From the NCBI GenBank assembly GCA_965151315.1, contig CBCTZG010000048.1, positions 1-19,475 on the forward strand: 19,475 nt of DNA. The letters are read 5' to 3'. Positions 1 through 7,339 of this stretch are shown in pieces; position 1 is the first letter of the stretch, and every line of letters starts with the position of its first letter. Source of the DNA: Avimonoglobus sp965151315 (GTDB taxonomy: Bacteria; Bacillota; Clostridia; UBA1381). A program made the position numbers and the translations under genes. The notes under the pieces are model-generated. The model ran no database searches. It saw nothing but the letters and a program-made list of their open reading frames with translations, and had not been told where the DNA came from.

Positions 1-51
1 GTCAGTTTGTGGCACTGAATGTCGTGGGTTCGAATCCCACTACCCACCCCA
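1..51 (+). tRNA. tRNA-His (GTG), 5' part outside the window
   Basis: The window opens inside the anticodon arm. Stem TCAGT (2-6) pairs with ACTGA (14-18) around loop TTGTGGC, giving anticodon GTG at 9-11. The T arm is GTGGG/CCCAC (24-28 and 36-40). The 3' acceptor strand is TACCCAC, the discriminator base is C as expected for tRNA-His, and CCA is encoded. The D arm and 5' acceptor strand lie upstream of the window. Confidence 0.93.
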
Positions 52-64
52 TTTTTGCTGATAT

Positions 65-141
65 AGGGATATAGCCAAGTTGGTAAGGCACCAGATTTTG
101 ATTCTGGCATTTCGTAGGTTCGAGTCCTGCTATCCCTGCCA
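65..141 (+). tRNA. tRNA-Gln (TTG)
   Basis: A full cloverleaf with encoded CCA. Acceptor AGGGATA pairs with TATCCCT. The anticodon arm is CCAGA/TCTGG with loop TTTTGAT and anticodon TTG at 98-100. The T arm is GTAGG/CCTGC with one G-T pair. It lies 13 bases after tRNA-His and 5 bases before tRNA-Lys, so the three are probably co-transcribed. Confidence 0.95.
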
Positions 142-146
142 TATTC

Positions 147-222
147 GGGCCATTAGCTCAGTCGGTAGAGCACTTGACTTTTAATCAAGTTGTCCGGAGT
201 TCGAATCTCCGATGGCTCACCA
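147..222 (+). tRNA. tRNA-Lys (TTT)
   Basis: A full cloverleaf with encoded CCA. Acceptor GGGCCAT pairs with ATGGCTC including one G-T pair. The anticodon arm is CTTGA/TCAAG with loop CTTTTAA and anticodon TTT at 180-182. It is the last gene of the His-Gln-Lys cluster. Confidence 0.96.
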
Positions 223-236
223 ATTTAATAATAAAC

Positions 237-277
237 AAAATCCCCGGGTATATTGCTGCTTCGGGGGTTTTGTTTTT
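237..277 (+). terminator. Rho-independent terminator of the tRNA cluster
   Basis: AAAATCCCCG (237-246) pairs with CGGGGGTTTT (262-271) with one T-G pair, and is followed by GTTTTT. It lies 15 bases after tRNA-Lys. Confidence 0.85.
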
Positions 278-500
278 ACCGAAAACCTAGTAAATACGGT
301 GTATTACAGGAGGTAGGCTTATTTTTTTGTTTATCGCTGGGTCGAGATTGGGCATTTTAGCTTATTCTCTGTCCCGATCGTCAACATATACAATATCTTT
401 TTCAGATAAGTTGTTGAATTCCGTATTTCCCACCTCTTTCATATCGTTGCTAATTCCTTTATACAGGGCATTTTCCTGCAATGTCCAATACTTTTAATCT
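278..500. other. Intergenic stretch without a recognisable gene
   Basis: No convincing open frame, RNA gene or strong promoter was seen. The missing N-terminal HTH region of the LysR remnant that follows is not readable here in any forward frame. Confidence 0.5.
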
Positions 501-1087
501 ATGCTTATCAAGGCCGCAAAACAGCTCCAGGAAGAGGGATACAACATCCGCTATATTTGTTCAGCGGGAATGCGATTTCTGTTGCGGAACAAATTGATAA
601 GGGCCTGATCGATTTTGGGATATTTTCCGAAGCGCTGAATTTACAAAAATACTCCTCACTTCGATTGCCCTGTACCGGCATATGGGGTATATTGATGCGC
701 AAAGACAGCCCGCTGGCGCAAAAAGCTGCGATTTTTCCGGAGGCTTTGTGGAATCTTCTGCTCATTGTATCAAAGCAAGTGGAAAACAATGAATATCTTG
801 GCTGAACGAAACGGGACAGAGAACAGCTGCATATCATTGCTCCCTATAATTTGCTTTATAACGCGTCCTTATTGGTAGAGGAGGGCTTGGGGTATGCCAT
901 ATGCCTTGATAAGCTCATCAAGGTTGACGGGAATCAGCCTTTGTGTTTTCATCCGCTGAAGCCGGTTTGTAAAGCACGGCTGGATATTGCCTGGAAGCGG
1001 TATCAGGTGCATTCAAAGGCAGCAGAATTGTTTTTGGAAAAAATGCAGGAAAATTTGATTCATCACAAAAACCGCGCCGATACGTAA
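501..1087 (+). pseudogene. LysR-family regulator remnant, effector-binding domain only
   Basis: The readable protein matches the substrate-binding half of LysR-type regulators in pieces: AAKQLQEEGYNIRY, then LFSGNAISVAEQIDKGLIDF, then the IWGILMRKDSPLA stretch, then APYNLLYNASLLVEEGLGYA, then the C-terminus. The first piece (501 to about 555) and the second (from about 557) are in different frames, so one frameshift lies near 553-560. A further disruption at about 795-825 puts a TGA at 803-805; WLNETGQ is readable in another frame there, before the original frame resumes at EQLHIIAPYN. The N-terminal winged HTH is absent. A functional LysR protein is about 290-310 residues. It is therefore a decayed gene. 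Its last codons run into the downstream terminator. It may once have controlled the neighbouring hydrolase, LysE and DUF3737 genes, whose promoters share a box (inference). Confidence 0.85.
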
Positions 1088-1108
1088 AAATATCGGCGCG
1101 GTTTTTGT
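1067..1108. terminator. Bidirectional terminator between convergent genes
   Basis: A perfect 11-bp stem, CCGCGCCGATA (1072-1082) with TATCGGCGCGG (1091-1101), is flanked by an A-tract on the left and a T-tract on the right. It serves both the LysR remnant (+) and the hydrolase gene (-). Confidence 0.92.
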
Positions 1109-2415
1109 TAATTCATTGCTTCTTGAAAGAATGACTCTAATTTGTCGAAAGGAATAATATCCATCTGATCATACAAATCGGTGTGTGCCGCACCTGGAAT
1201 AATCATCAATTCTTTGTTATCACCGTCGAGCATTTCATATGCGTCCTGGCTATACATTAAAGAATGAGCTTCTTCTCCATGCACAAGCAACACAGCGCTT
1301 CGAATTTCAGGAGCATATTCAAATAAGCGCATATTCATCAGAGAGCCGTTTGCTGTAGCTGCCCAACCGCCGTTTGAATTAACGGAACGAGGATGATAAC
1401 CACGTTCTGTTTTGTAGTAAGCCACATAATCCTTTACATATTGCGGTGCGTCCTCCGGTGCGGTTTCAGGAAGTCCTCCGCCTAATGTGTATTTCCCATT
1501 TTTATAGTCCTCTGTTCTTTGATTATTATAGTTCACACGAGCCTGATAGCGTCCTTCCTCATCAATGGAATCAAAGTAACCAAGTGCTGTATTTCTGCTC
1601 ATATCGTACATCGTTATAGCCGATGTTGCTTTAATTCTTGTATCAAGTGCCGCTGTTTGGAGAGCCATGCCGCCCCAACCGCATATGCCTATAATACCAA
1701 TCTTGTCCGCATCAACATTTTCTTGTACTGAAAGAAAATCTATGGCTGCCTGATAGTCCTCAACATTTATATCAGGTGAATTGAAATATCTCGGATAACC
1801 GCCGCTCTCTCCAGTATATGATGGGTCAAATGCGATTGCCAAAAATCCTCTTTTTGCCATTTCCTGCGCATAGAGACCGGAACTTTGCTCTTTTACTGCG
1901 CCGAATGGTCCGCAGACAGCTATAGCCGGCAACTTACCTGTATATTCCTTTGGCTCGTAAAGGTCGGCAGCTAAAGTAATGCCGAAATGATTAACAAATG
2001 TAACTTTCCTATGGTTTATCTCATCGCTGAGAGGGAAAACTTTATCCCATTCATCGGTAAGATTTAATTCTTCCTGAACTATATCCGTCCCATCGCCCAA
2101 TACAGGGCTTGTAATGTCCACTCTACCGGTCTCATCGTCCCCTGCAACAGTTTTGCCGTTTGCTTCTGAAATTGCCCTTGCCGGAAGATAAGTCGTCCCG
2201 TCATAGACAAAGACATCTACCGGATTGCCGTTTACATCCTGCATTTTTAATTCATTTCCATCCATAAATACCGATACGCCTCCTGTTACGTCAATCGTCT
2301 GTTGTAAACCATACGTAGCTGCCGCCGTTACGGTAAAAACCGCCAGTGCAGCAGCAATTGCGAGTATTCTTTTTTTACAATCACCAGTCCTTTCTTTTTT
2401 TGTTTTTGGGCTCAA
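1108..2415 (-). CDS. Exported alpha/beta hydrolase with N-terminal copper-amine-oxidase-type stalk domain
   Basis: A protein of 435 residues. Residues 15-38 (KKRILAIAAALAVF and following) form a signal peptide or anchor. Residues about 45-103 resemble the 'copper amine oxidase N-terminal-like' stalk domain of clostridial surface proteins (VFMDGNEL, YDGTTYLPARAISE). Residues about 130-435 are an alpha/beta hydrolase of the dienelactone-hydrolase/YcjY type: oxyanion region AVCGPFGAVKEQS, elbow GICGWGGMA (243-251), late His411 in PGAAHTDLY, acidic residue near HGEEA (379-383). The usual GxSxG serine is not present: Cys245 or Trp247 lies there. The substrate is unknown. The listed start is TTG at 2415 without a good ribosome binding site. 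AAAGGA lies inside codons 7-10 and is followed out of frame by GTG ATT GTA and a 7-A run, so the true start is uncertain. A good promoter lies upstream and the gene appears monocistronic. Confidence 0.85.
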   Translation of the reverse strand: MSPKTKKERTGDCKKRILAIAAALAVFTVTAAATYGLQQTIDVTGGVSVFMDGNELKMQDVNGNPVDVFVYDGTTYLPARAISEANGKTVAGDDETGRVDITSPVLGDGTDIVQEELNLTDEWDKVFPLSDEINHRKVTFVNHFGITLAADLYEPKEYTGKLPAIAVCGPFGAVKEQSSGLYAQEMAKRGFLAIAFDPSYTGESGGYPRYFNSPDINVEDYQAAIDFLSVQENVDADKIGIIGICGWGGMALQTAALDTRIKATSAITMYDMSRNTALGYFDSIDEEGRYQARVNYNNQRTEDYKNGKYTLGGGLPETAPEDAPQYVKDYVAYYKTERGYHPRSVNSNGGWAATANGSLMNMRLFEYAPEIRSAVLLVHGEEAHSLMYSQDAYEMLDGDNKELMIIPGAAHTDLYDQMDIIPFDKLESFFQEAMN

Positions 2416-2455
2416 ATTTCCGTACGGTTTTTATTCGCTGTTTTTGCTTGGTTTC

Positions 2456-2493
2456 AGTATAACATAGCTTGCGCAAAATGTCTAATACTTATA
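2456..2493 (-). promoter_or_regulatory. Promoter of the hydrolase gene, with shared box
   Basis: Reading the minus strand: TATAAGTATTAGACA (2493 to 2479), in which TAGACA is the -35 element, then 17 bases, then -10 TATACT (2461-2456). The first 10 bases are identical to boxes at 2562-2571 and 3027-3036, in the same position relative to -35. Confidence 0.75.
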
Positions 2494-2561
2494 AATTATA
2501 TTCTTTTATGCTAAAAAGGCATATTTATTTCTATGCCTTTTACCTATAAAAATGTATTCTA

Positions 2562-2598
2562 TATAAGTATTTGACATTGCTCTTCTTTCTGATATAAT
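2562..2598 (+). promoter_or_regulatory. Promoter of the LysE-like gene, with shared box
   Basis: TATAAGTATT (2562-2571) overlaps -35 TTGACA (2571-2576). A 16-base spacer and -10 TATAAT (2593-2598) follow. An ATG at 2597 sits in the -10 box, so it cannot be used from this promoter; this favours the ATG at 2612. Confidence 0.75.
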
Positions 2599-2611
2599 GA
2601 AAAAGGAAGGG

Positions 2612-2881
2612 ATGACAGCCGGTGATTTATTTTTTTTGAAAGGAATTCTGATTGGTTTGCTGTTCGGTATCCCGATTGGTGCAGTCGGCGCTTTGACAAT
2701 ACGCAGAATCATTATTTATAGCAGGACAGCCGGATTTCTTGCCGGCCTTGGATGCAGCACAGCCGATTTATGCTATTCCTGCATCAGTATCTTTGGGTTT
2801 ACCCTTATCTCGGATTATCTGCTCATAATAATTGGTAACAAAGTATTAGAAGAAGCGCGGGAAATGAGAGCGGCCATTTAA
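2612..2881 (+). pseudogene. LysE-family transporter, short N-terminal part only
   Basis: The frame encodes about 89 residues. It begins like a LysE/RhtB-type exporter: FLKGILIGLLFGIPIGAVGA forms the first membrane segment, AGFLAGLGCSTADLCYSCIS the second region, and FGFTLISDYLLIII the third. Full members are about 190-210 residues with six membrane segments. Here the similarity stops after the third segment and the frame ends in KVLEEAREMRAAI, which does not look like the family. The gene is therefore truncated, and unlikely to be a working exporter alone. The start is uncertain. ATG 2597 lies inside the -10 element. ATG 2612 directly follows a GGAAGGG tract that is too close for normal ribosome binding, so a leaderless or non-functional start is possible. 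Confidence 0.6.
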
Positions 2882-2896
2882 TATTCTGTGTTTTAT

Positions 2897-2944
2897 AAAA
2901 AAACAGCTTAGCCAACAAATACGTTTTACCTAGACTGGTTTTTT
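2897..2944 (+). terminator. Possible weak terminator after the LysE fragment
   Basis: An A-rich arm ending AACAGCTTAG (to 2911) pairs imperfectly with CTAGACTGGTTTTTT (2930-2944); two mismatches and a wobble lie in about 14 bp. It is followed by a T run. Confidence 0.35.
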
Positions 2945-3026
2945 AATCAATCGGCTGCCAACTTTTTTAAGATGAGGTATTGTTTTACTAATTTGGCATG
3001 CTTAATAACTATGAATAAATATTCTT

Positions 3027-3064
3027 TATAAGTATTTGCTATTTCAAAATAAACATAGTATACT
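3027..3064 (+). promoter_or_regulatory. Promoter of the DUF3737 gene, with shared box
   Basis: TATAAGTATT (3027-3036) overlaps -35 TTGCTA (3036-3041). A 17-base spacer and -10 TATACT (3059-3064) follow. Confidence 0.7.
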
Positions 3065-3106
3065 TTAGATATAAAGAAAACGTAAAAATAGGAAAGGAAG
3101 AAGAAG

Positions 3107-3970
3107 ATGGTCACCTATAAAAACAAAATTTGCGATGAAGAACGTGCGCTTTATGGCATACAGAATGCAATCATCGAAGATTGCCGCTTTGCAGGACCGG
3201 CAGACGGGGAATCCGCCTTAAAGGAAACTGGGAACCTTCAGATCCGCCGCTGCGACTTTCGGCTCAGATACCCTCTATGGCATACGCACGATACCGTAAT
3301 TGAAAACAGCACTATGACGGATACTTGCCGTGCGGCGCTGTGGTATGACAAAAATGTTGTGATCCGGCATTCTAATCTTGGCGGGATTAAAGCTGTACGG
3401 GAATGTGATAACACAAAGATTATCAATACCTCGATCAACTCAACAGAATTTGGTTGGTTCTGCCGCGGCTTAAAAATGCAGGATTGTGAATTGACATCGG
3501 AATATCCGTTTTTGAAAACCGCGGGCCTGCAGCTTGACCATTTGAAAATGAAGGGCAAATATTCCTTCCAGTATGTAGAAAATGCCCAAATCCGCAATTC
3601 TGTCCTGGATACCAAGGACGCCTTTTGGCATGGGAAAAATATCACCGTTTATGACAGCGTAGTAAGGGGGGAATACCTCGGCTGGTATTCTGAAAATCTG
3701 AAATTTGTCCGCTGCAAAATCATCGGCACACAGCCGCTGTGTTATGCCAAAAATTTGGTGCTGGAGGACTGCGAAATGATAGACTGTGACCTTTCTTTTG
3801 AGAACAGCGATGTGCAGGCGACCATCCGCGGCAGTATCACCAGTGTGAAAAACCCGAAAAGCGGTCAGATTATTGCAGACAACATTGAGGAATTGATTAT
3901 GGACGCTTCTGCCCAGGGGAGCACCTGCACTGTTATCAGCAAGTCGGAGCCTATGAAACAGTGTGGCTGA
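3107..3970 (+). CDS. DUF3737 family protein (cytoplasmic right-handed beta-helix)
   Basis: A protein of 287 residues, the usual length of DUF3737 proteins. I recognise the family signatures: CRFAGPADGESALKE near residue 28, RYPLWH near 55, CRAALWYDKN near 73, GGIKAVRECDN near 93, GKYSFQYVENAQIRNS, DTKDAFWHGKNITV, then KIIGTQPLCYAKNL. The repeated 'x-N-x-x-I-x-x-C/S-x-x' turns are those of a right-handed parallel beta-helix. No signal peptide or membrane segment is seen. No enzymatic function is established for the family that I can state. The start is supported by GGAAAGGAAG about 7 bases before the ATG. The gene has its own promoter and terminator and so appears monocistronic. It shares its promoter box with the hydrolase and LysE genes. 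Confidence 0.9.
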   Translation: MVTYKNKICDEERALYGIQNAIIEDCRFAGPADGESALKETGNLQIRRCDFRLRYPLWHTHDTVIENSTMTDTCRAALWYDKNVVIRHSNLGGIKAVRECDNTKIINTSINSTEFGWFCRGLKMQDCELTSEYPFLKTAGLQLDHLKMKGKYSFQYVENAQIRNSVLDTKDAFWHGKNITVYDSVVRGEYLGWYSENLKFVRCKIIGTQPLCYAKNLVLEDCEMIDCDLSFENSDVQATIRGSITSVKNPKSGQIIADNIEELIMDASAQGSTCTVISKSEPMKQCG

Positions 3971-3978
3971 ACGGCGCT

Positions 3979-4015
3979 AAGCAGCAACCGCAGTTGGGAT
4001 TGCTGCTTTGTTTTC
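3979..4015 (+). terminator. Terminator of the DUF3737 gene
   Basis: AAGCAGCAA (3979-3987) pairs with TTGCTGCTT (4000-4008) and is followed by TGTTTTCTT, shortly after the stop codon. Confidence 0.8.
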
Positions 4016-4247
4016 TTGCCGATACAGCAGCACAAAAAGCCCCAATCATGGAAGCCTTAAATGCCAATATGGCGGCGATCTTCCTAAATCTCTGAATGCA
4101 TGTGGATATTTTAAAACCATACATTTTCGCACGTACTCAAATTTTATCCCTACGTCCGCCAAGGAAAACGTAGGGATATTGTCACGATCCTCAATTTATA
4201 AAAGAGGGTAAAATTGGGATAAATTTATTTACTGATTACCCGCAAGC
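4016..4247. other. Chromosomal flank left of the first element
   Basis: No credible gene is present. A perfect 10-bp inverted repeat, ATCCCTACGT (about 4146-4155) with ACGTAGGGAT (about 4168-4177), is present without a T run. At about 4207-4225 GGGTAAAATTGGGATAAA resembles the arm repeats of the first element and lies 41 bases from the att core, the same distance as on the right side. Confidence 0.5.
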
Positions 4248-4275
4248 CCTTGAAAACAACGGCTTTTACTTCTCA
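4248..4275. repeat. att core, left copy (attL of element 1)
   Basis: The 28 bases starting CCCTTGAAAACAACGGCT are identical to 16981-17008 (coordinates may be off by one). Beyond them the match continues imperfectly (CGGCTTCAT, then GTGGGGA). On the minus strand the core and its flank encode PTMKPIEK followed by TAA, so the natural target is probably the 3' end of a protein gene. I cannot name that gene. Confidence 0.88.
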
Positions 4276-4370
4276 ATCGGCTTCATTGTGGGGATGTGAC
4301 TTGTGATATCTTATAAAGTGTCACAACCTCTTAAAAGTCCGCCAAATAATAACCTTTCTCAAGAGTTTAT

Positions 4371-4432
4371 CTTAAATATTCTTAAATATTTTTATGTTTT
4401 ACCCACCAAAATGGGTAAAATAATGGGTAAAT
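4371..4432. repeat. Integrase arm-type sites at the left end of element 1
   Basis: TGGGTAAAA (4412-4420) and TGGGTAAAT (4424-4432) are direct repeats 12 bp apart, and TTTTACCCA (4397-4405) is an inverted copy forming a perfect 9-bp hairpin with the first. Before them is a perfect tandem 10-mer CTTAAATATT (4371-4380 and 4381-4390), a candidate excisionase or accessory site. The pattern and spacing of one helical turn fit arm sites for the AP2-like N-terminal domain of the integrase. Confidence 0.65.
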
Positions 4433-4442
4433 TCTGAAAGCC

Positions 4443-5711
4443 TTAGCTAATTTTGATTTTGCCCTCAAGATTTGCAAAGCTCTCAATTTTCTTTTCCTTT
4501 GTTGCTTCGTTGTAGATATTCATTGTCGTGGATATATCGGCGTGCCCCATAATCTCCTGGATGATTTTTAAGTTAGTTTCATTTTCGCAGAAACGAGTAC
4601 AGAATGTATGCCTTAAATTATGTACGGAGAAGTGGGGTATCAGTTCCGGTTCTCTTTGCTCTTGCGCTGCCATATCGAGTTCTTCTTTGTTATAATCTCT
4701 GCGTATTCTTTCAATGGCTCTGTTTATGCAATGAGCATTTAAGCAATCGCCAAACCGATTTTGAAATATAAAACCATCATAACCGTCAATAGTAGTTTGA
4801 TTAAATCCCGTTTCAAGCTGATTTTCTCTTTCTTGCAGAAATGCTTGTTTGACTTCTGATAGCATAGGTATTATTCTGATGCCCGACTTTGATTTTGGTG
4901 TGGTAATGTGATATTCACATTTACCGCTGTCTTGTTGACGGTATATCAGATTGTGGTTAATCGAAATAATACCATTTTCAAAATCGCAATCTTCCCACCG
5001 CAAACCTACAATCTCACCAACTCTGCATCCCGTTCCCAAAAGAATAGTAAATACAGGCAACCAATGGCGATATTTCTTACTATCCGCAATATAATTTACA
5101 AATGCAGATTGCTGACTTTCGGTTAATGCGTGTCGTTTTGGTTTTTCCCAGTCGTGGCTCTTTTTAATTTCTGCCATTACTCCGTCCGTGGGATTCATAC
5201 GGATTAAACCGTCACGGACTGCCGTTGTGAAAATCGGGTGGAGTATAGTATGTATTATCTCCATACTGTTTGGCTTAAAACCAACATCTTTAATAAGATG
5301 GATATAAAACTTTTTGATGTCGCTGTACTTTATAGATGCTATATCCTTTAATCCAAGATCCTCACGAACATATTTTTTGTACATATATTTGTAATTAGTT
5401 CGGGTTGATTGCTTTAATTCGTATTTTGTTTCGATATAGCTATCAAAGAAAGCATTAAGCGTTGTTTTATATGCTGAAAAACTGTTTAATCCATCTTCGA
5501 CATCCCGTCTTACTTGCTTTTCAAGTTCTCGCAAAGATTGACCTGATTTCTTTCCGTTTGGTACTTTGTCCGTTTCTACTAACTTCCAACTGTAAATACT
5601 TCGGGTATTGCCTTTTACATCCTTATAACGATATTCGTATCTACCGTCCTTTCGTTGGCGTTCTCCCTGACGGAGAATTCTGCCTTTATTATCTCTTTTC
5701 TTATCTAACAT
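4443..5711 (-). CDS. int: Tyrosine recombinase (integrase) of element 1, Tn916 type
   Basis: A 422-residue site-specific recombinase that integrates and, with Xis, excises the element. Residues about 1-45 are an arm-binding AP2-like domain (RQGERQRKDGRYEYRYKDVK). Residues about 85-180 are the core-binding SAM-like domain. The catalytic domain has Arg230 (GTGCRVGE), Lys273/275 (TPKSKSG), His364 and Arg367 (HNLRHTF), His390 (MGHAD) and nucleophile Tyr400 (MNIYNE), so it is complete. The start ATG has AGAAAGGAG 5 bases upstream. A separate promoter lies between xis and int. The stop codon is about 170 bases from the left core. It is clearly related to the integrase of element 2 (same length and motifs) but diverged, in line with the different arm repeats. 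Confidence 0.97.
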   Translation of the reverse strand: MLDKKRDNKGRILRQGERQRKDGRYEYRYKDVKGNTRSIYSWKLVETDKVPNGKKSGQSLRELEKQVRRDVEDGLNSFSAYKTTLNAFFDSYIETKYELKQSTRTNYKYMYKKYVREDLGLKDIASIKYSDIKKFYIHLIKDVGFKPNSMEIIHTILHPIFTTAVRDGLIRMNPTDGVMAEIKKSHDWEKPKRHALTESQQSAFVNYIADSKKYRHWLPVFTILLGTGCRVGEIVGLRWEDCDFENGIISINHNLIYRQQDSGKCEYHITTPKSKSGIRIIPMLSEVKQAFLQERENQLETGFNQTTIDGYDGFIFQNRFGDCLNAHCINRAIERIRRDYNKEELDMAAQEQREPELIPHFSVHNLRHTFCTRFCENETNLKIIQEIMGHADISTTMNIYNEATKEKKIESFANLEGKIKIS

Positions 5712-5755
5712 AACGGCTCCTTTCTAAAAGAAAGAACCCACTATATGACATTCAT

Positions 5756-5784
5756 ATTATATCATAAGCAGGTTCTGATTTCAA
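5756..5784 (-). promoter_or_regulatory. Promoter of integrase 1
   Basis: On the minus strand, -35 TTGAAA (5784-5779), a 17-base spacer and -10 TATAAT (5761-5756). The leader to the int start is about 40 bases. AGAACC and GGTTCT around the -10 region form an inverted repeat. Confidence 0.75.
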
Positions 5785-5792
5785 TAAATTTA

Positions 5793-6005
5793 TTAAATTA
5801 CATTGAGCTTGTCTATATACCCTTCAAAAATTCTGCGTTTTATCTGTGGTCTGTTGCCATTCCACAATATGAAATCAGCATCCTGATTATCATTTATAAT
5901 CTTTCTTAATTTGTTTTCACCAATTCTGAAATACTCCGCAGCTTCTTCAACAGACAGGGTATATCTTTCCCAAGTGGGTACAGCTCTTTCTTTTCTGTCT
6001 GCCAT
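5793..6005 (-). CDS. xis: Excisionase (Tn916 Xis-like) of element 1
   Basis: A small winged-helix DNA-bending protein of about 70 residues that directs the integrase towards excision. Residues YTLSVEEAAEYFRIGENKLR form the helix-turn-helix that starts Tn916-type Xis proteins, and FILWNGNRPQIKRRIFEGYI is the wing and C-terminal helix. I chose ATG at 6005, 10 bases after AAAGGA. A GTG at 6014 would add three residues but lies almost on the ribosome binding site. The gene follows the FtsK-like gene by 14 bases, so it is probably the last gene of the rep-ftsK-xis operon, with int downstream also having its own promoter. The xis gene of element 2 encodes a clear homologue. Confidence 0.9.
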   Translation of the reverse strand: MADRKERAVPTWERYTLSVEEAAEYFRIGENKLRKIINDNQDADFILWNGNRPQIKRRIFEGYIDKLNVI

Positions 6006-6019
6006 ATTCGCCACATCCT

Positions 6020-7339
6020 TTATTCCACGAAAACAGCCTTTTCATCAAACAAATAGCCTTGAAATACAACTCCGTCATGCGTTATAAACAAGCCTTGTGA
6101 TTCCTTTGGAATTTTGTCTGCTGCCTCTGTATTATCGAGTATGATTTGAGATAATACATTGTCGGCTCTTCCGCACACTCTGAAATCAATGTTATTTCGT
6201 ATTTGACCTGTTAAGATGTTTGCATCCGGTCTTTGTGTTGCTAAAATCAGATGTATTCCAAATGCTCTGCCTTGTCTTGCAATTATGGATAATTTACCCT
6301 CAATTTGTGTTACAAGATCCTTTGCATCCTTTGAAAGACCTGTTTTATCCAAAACCTCTGCAACCTCATCACAGGCAAAGACAATTCTTTTCATTTTGTT
6401 TGCATATACTTTGTTGTATTCGCCAATGTTTGCACAACCGTATTTTCTGAGCACCTGTTTTCTCTTCTCTAATTCATTTACAAGCTCCGTTAAAACTTCA
6501 AGCAGTGTGTTTTCTTCCGTTATGATATATGACATTTTGTGCCATTCGGGAAGAAAATCAACACCACCCTTGAAATCTGCAATAAACACTTCCGCATCCT
6601 TTTTGATACATTGCATAATGAGTAATTTAAGCAGTACACTTTTACCCGAACCTGTCGAACCGCCAAGTAATATATGAGGAATTTTTGCGAGGTTAATTTT
6701 AACCTGACCTGTCATACTGTAACCGAAAATGAGTGTAAAATCTTCATCACTTAAATATTTCTCTTTCCAGTAAACAGTTTTGGGTAAACCCTCATTGCCT
6801 GATACTGTGTATAATAAAATCCGTCTTTTGCTTGAGCCTTGCTCGAATTTTATAATATGTACATTTAACGCAGTTTCAATCCGTTCCTGTTTGTCCTGCC
6901 ATTCTGAAAGTGATATGCCGTTAGGCTCAAATTCCATAATAGTAATATCAAATTCGTTGTCCTGTTTATATTTGCGAAGTAACAGGGGAGATTCTGCTGC
7001 GTGATTTGTCAGACCGATTCTCCACAGATTTTCATTTATGGATTTTGCACCTTTGGGAGTTCCTATCATAATCAGCATAACGAAAAATCCGGCAATCGCA
7101 TATAGCAGATATAAAAGATGAAATACAATGCGGTTAAATGCCTGAAATATATCCGCCATTTCCATACTCACACTTATTTTTGATATACCCCATATCAGCA
7201 AGGCAACAAGTATGTATGTAACTGCAATTATTGCGTATGATTTTTTATGTGTTACTTCATAAATACCTGTCTTTAATCTTAAAAACTGATATTTTAATCT
7301 TGTATTCCGTTCCAAAATGTATTTATCTTGTCTGTTCAT
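6020..7339 (-). CDS. FtsK/SpoIIIE-type DNA-translocating ATPase (TcpA-like coupling protein)
   Basis: A 439-residue protein with two N-terminal membrane segments (about 35-52 and 72-93) and a cytoplasmic FtsK/HerA ATPase domain. Walker A is GGSTGSGKS (226-234), Walker B is IVFACDEV with Asp324 and Glu325, and LILATQRP (364-371) is the following conserved strand. In Gram-positive mobile elements such proteins couple the nicked DNA to the transfer machinery or pump DNA. The ATG at 7339 is preferred over an upstream in-frame ATG at 7420: it has AAAGGAG 11 bases upstream and its ATG overlaps the rep stop as ATGA, showing translational coupling. The upstream start would give a long overlap with rep. 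Its partner is probably the Rep encoded next to it (inference). Confidence 0.92.
   Translation of the reverse strand: MNRQDKYILERNTRLKYQFLRLKTGIYEVTHKKSYAIIAVTYILVALLIWGISKISVSMEMADIFQAFNRIVFHLLYLLYAIAGFFVMLIMIGTPKGAKSINENLWRIGLTNHAAESPLLLRKYKQDNEFDITIMEFEPNGISLSEWQDKQERIETALNVHIIKFEQGSSKRRILLYTVSGNEGLPKTVYWKEKYLSDEDFTLIFGYSMTGQVKINLAKIPHILLGGSTGSGKSVLLKLLIMQCIKKDAEVFIADFKGGVDFLPEWHKMSYIITEENTLLEVLTELVNELEKRKQVLRKYGCANIGEYNKVYANKMKRIVFACDEVAEVLDKTGLSKDAKDLVTQIEGKLSIIARQGRAFGIHLILATQRPDANILTGQIRNNIDFRVCGRADNVLSQIILDNTEAADKIPKESQGLFITHDGVVFQGYLFDEKAVFVE

Noticed and set aside
2597..2611. ATG at 2597 as start of the LysE-like gene
   Set aside because: It overlaps the TATAAT box of the promoter, so it would not be in the transcript.
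3238..3645. 135-codon minus-strand open frame
   Set aside because: Antisense to the well-supported DUF3737 gene; a shadow frame.
4008..4211. 67-codon plus-strand frame left of the att core
   Set aside because: It overlaps the DUF3737 terminator and a hairpin, has no ribosome binding site and a composition unlike a protein.
6216..6677. 153-codon plus-strand open frame
   Set aside because: It lies entirely opposite the FtsK-like gene, has no ribosome binding site and no recognisable protein features.
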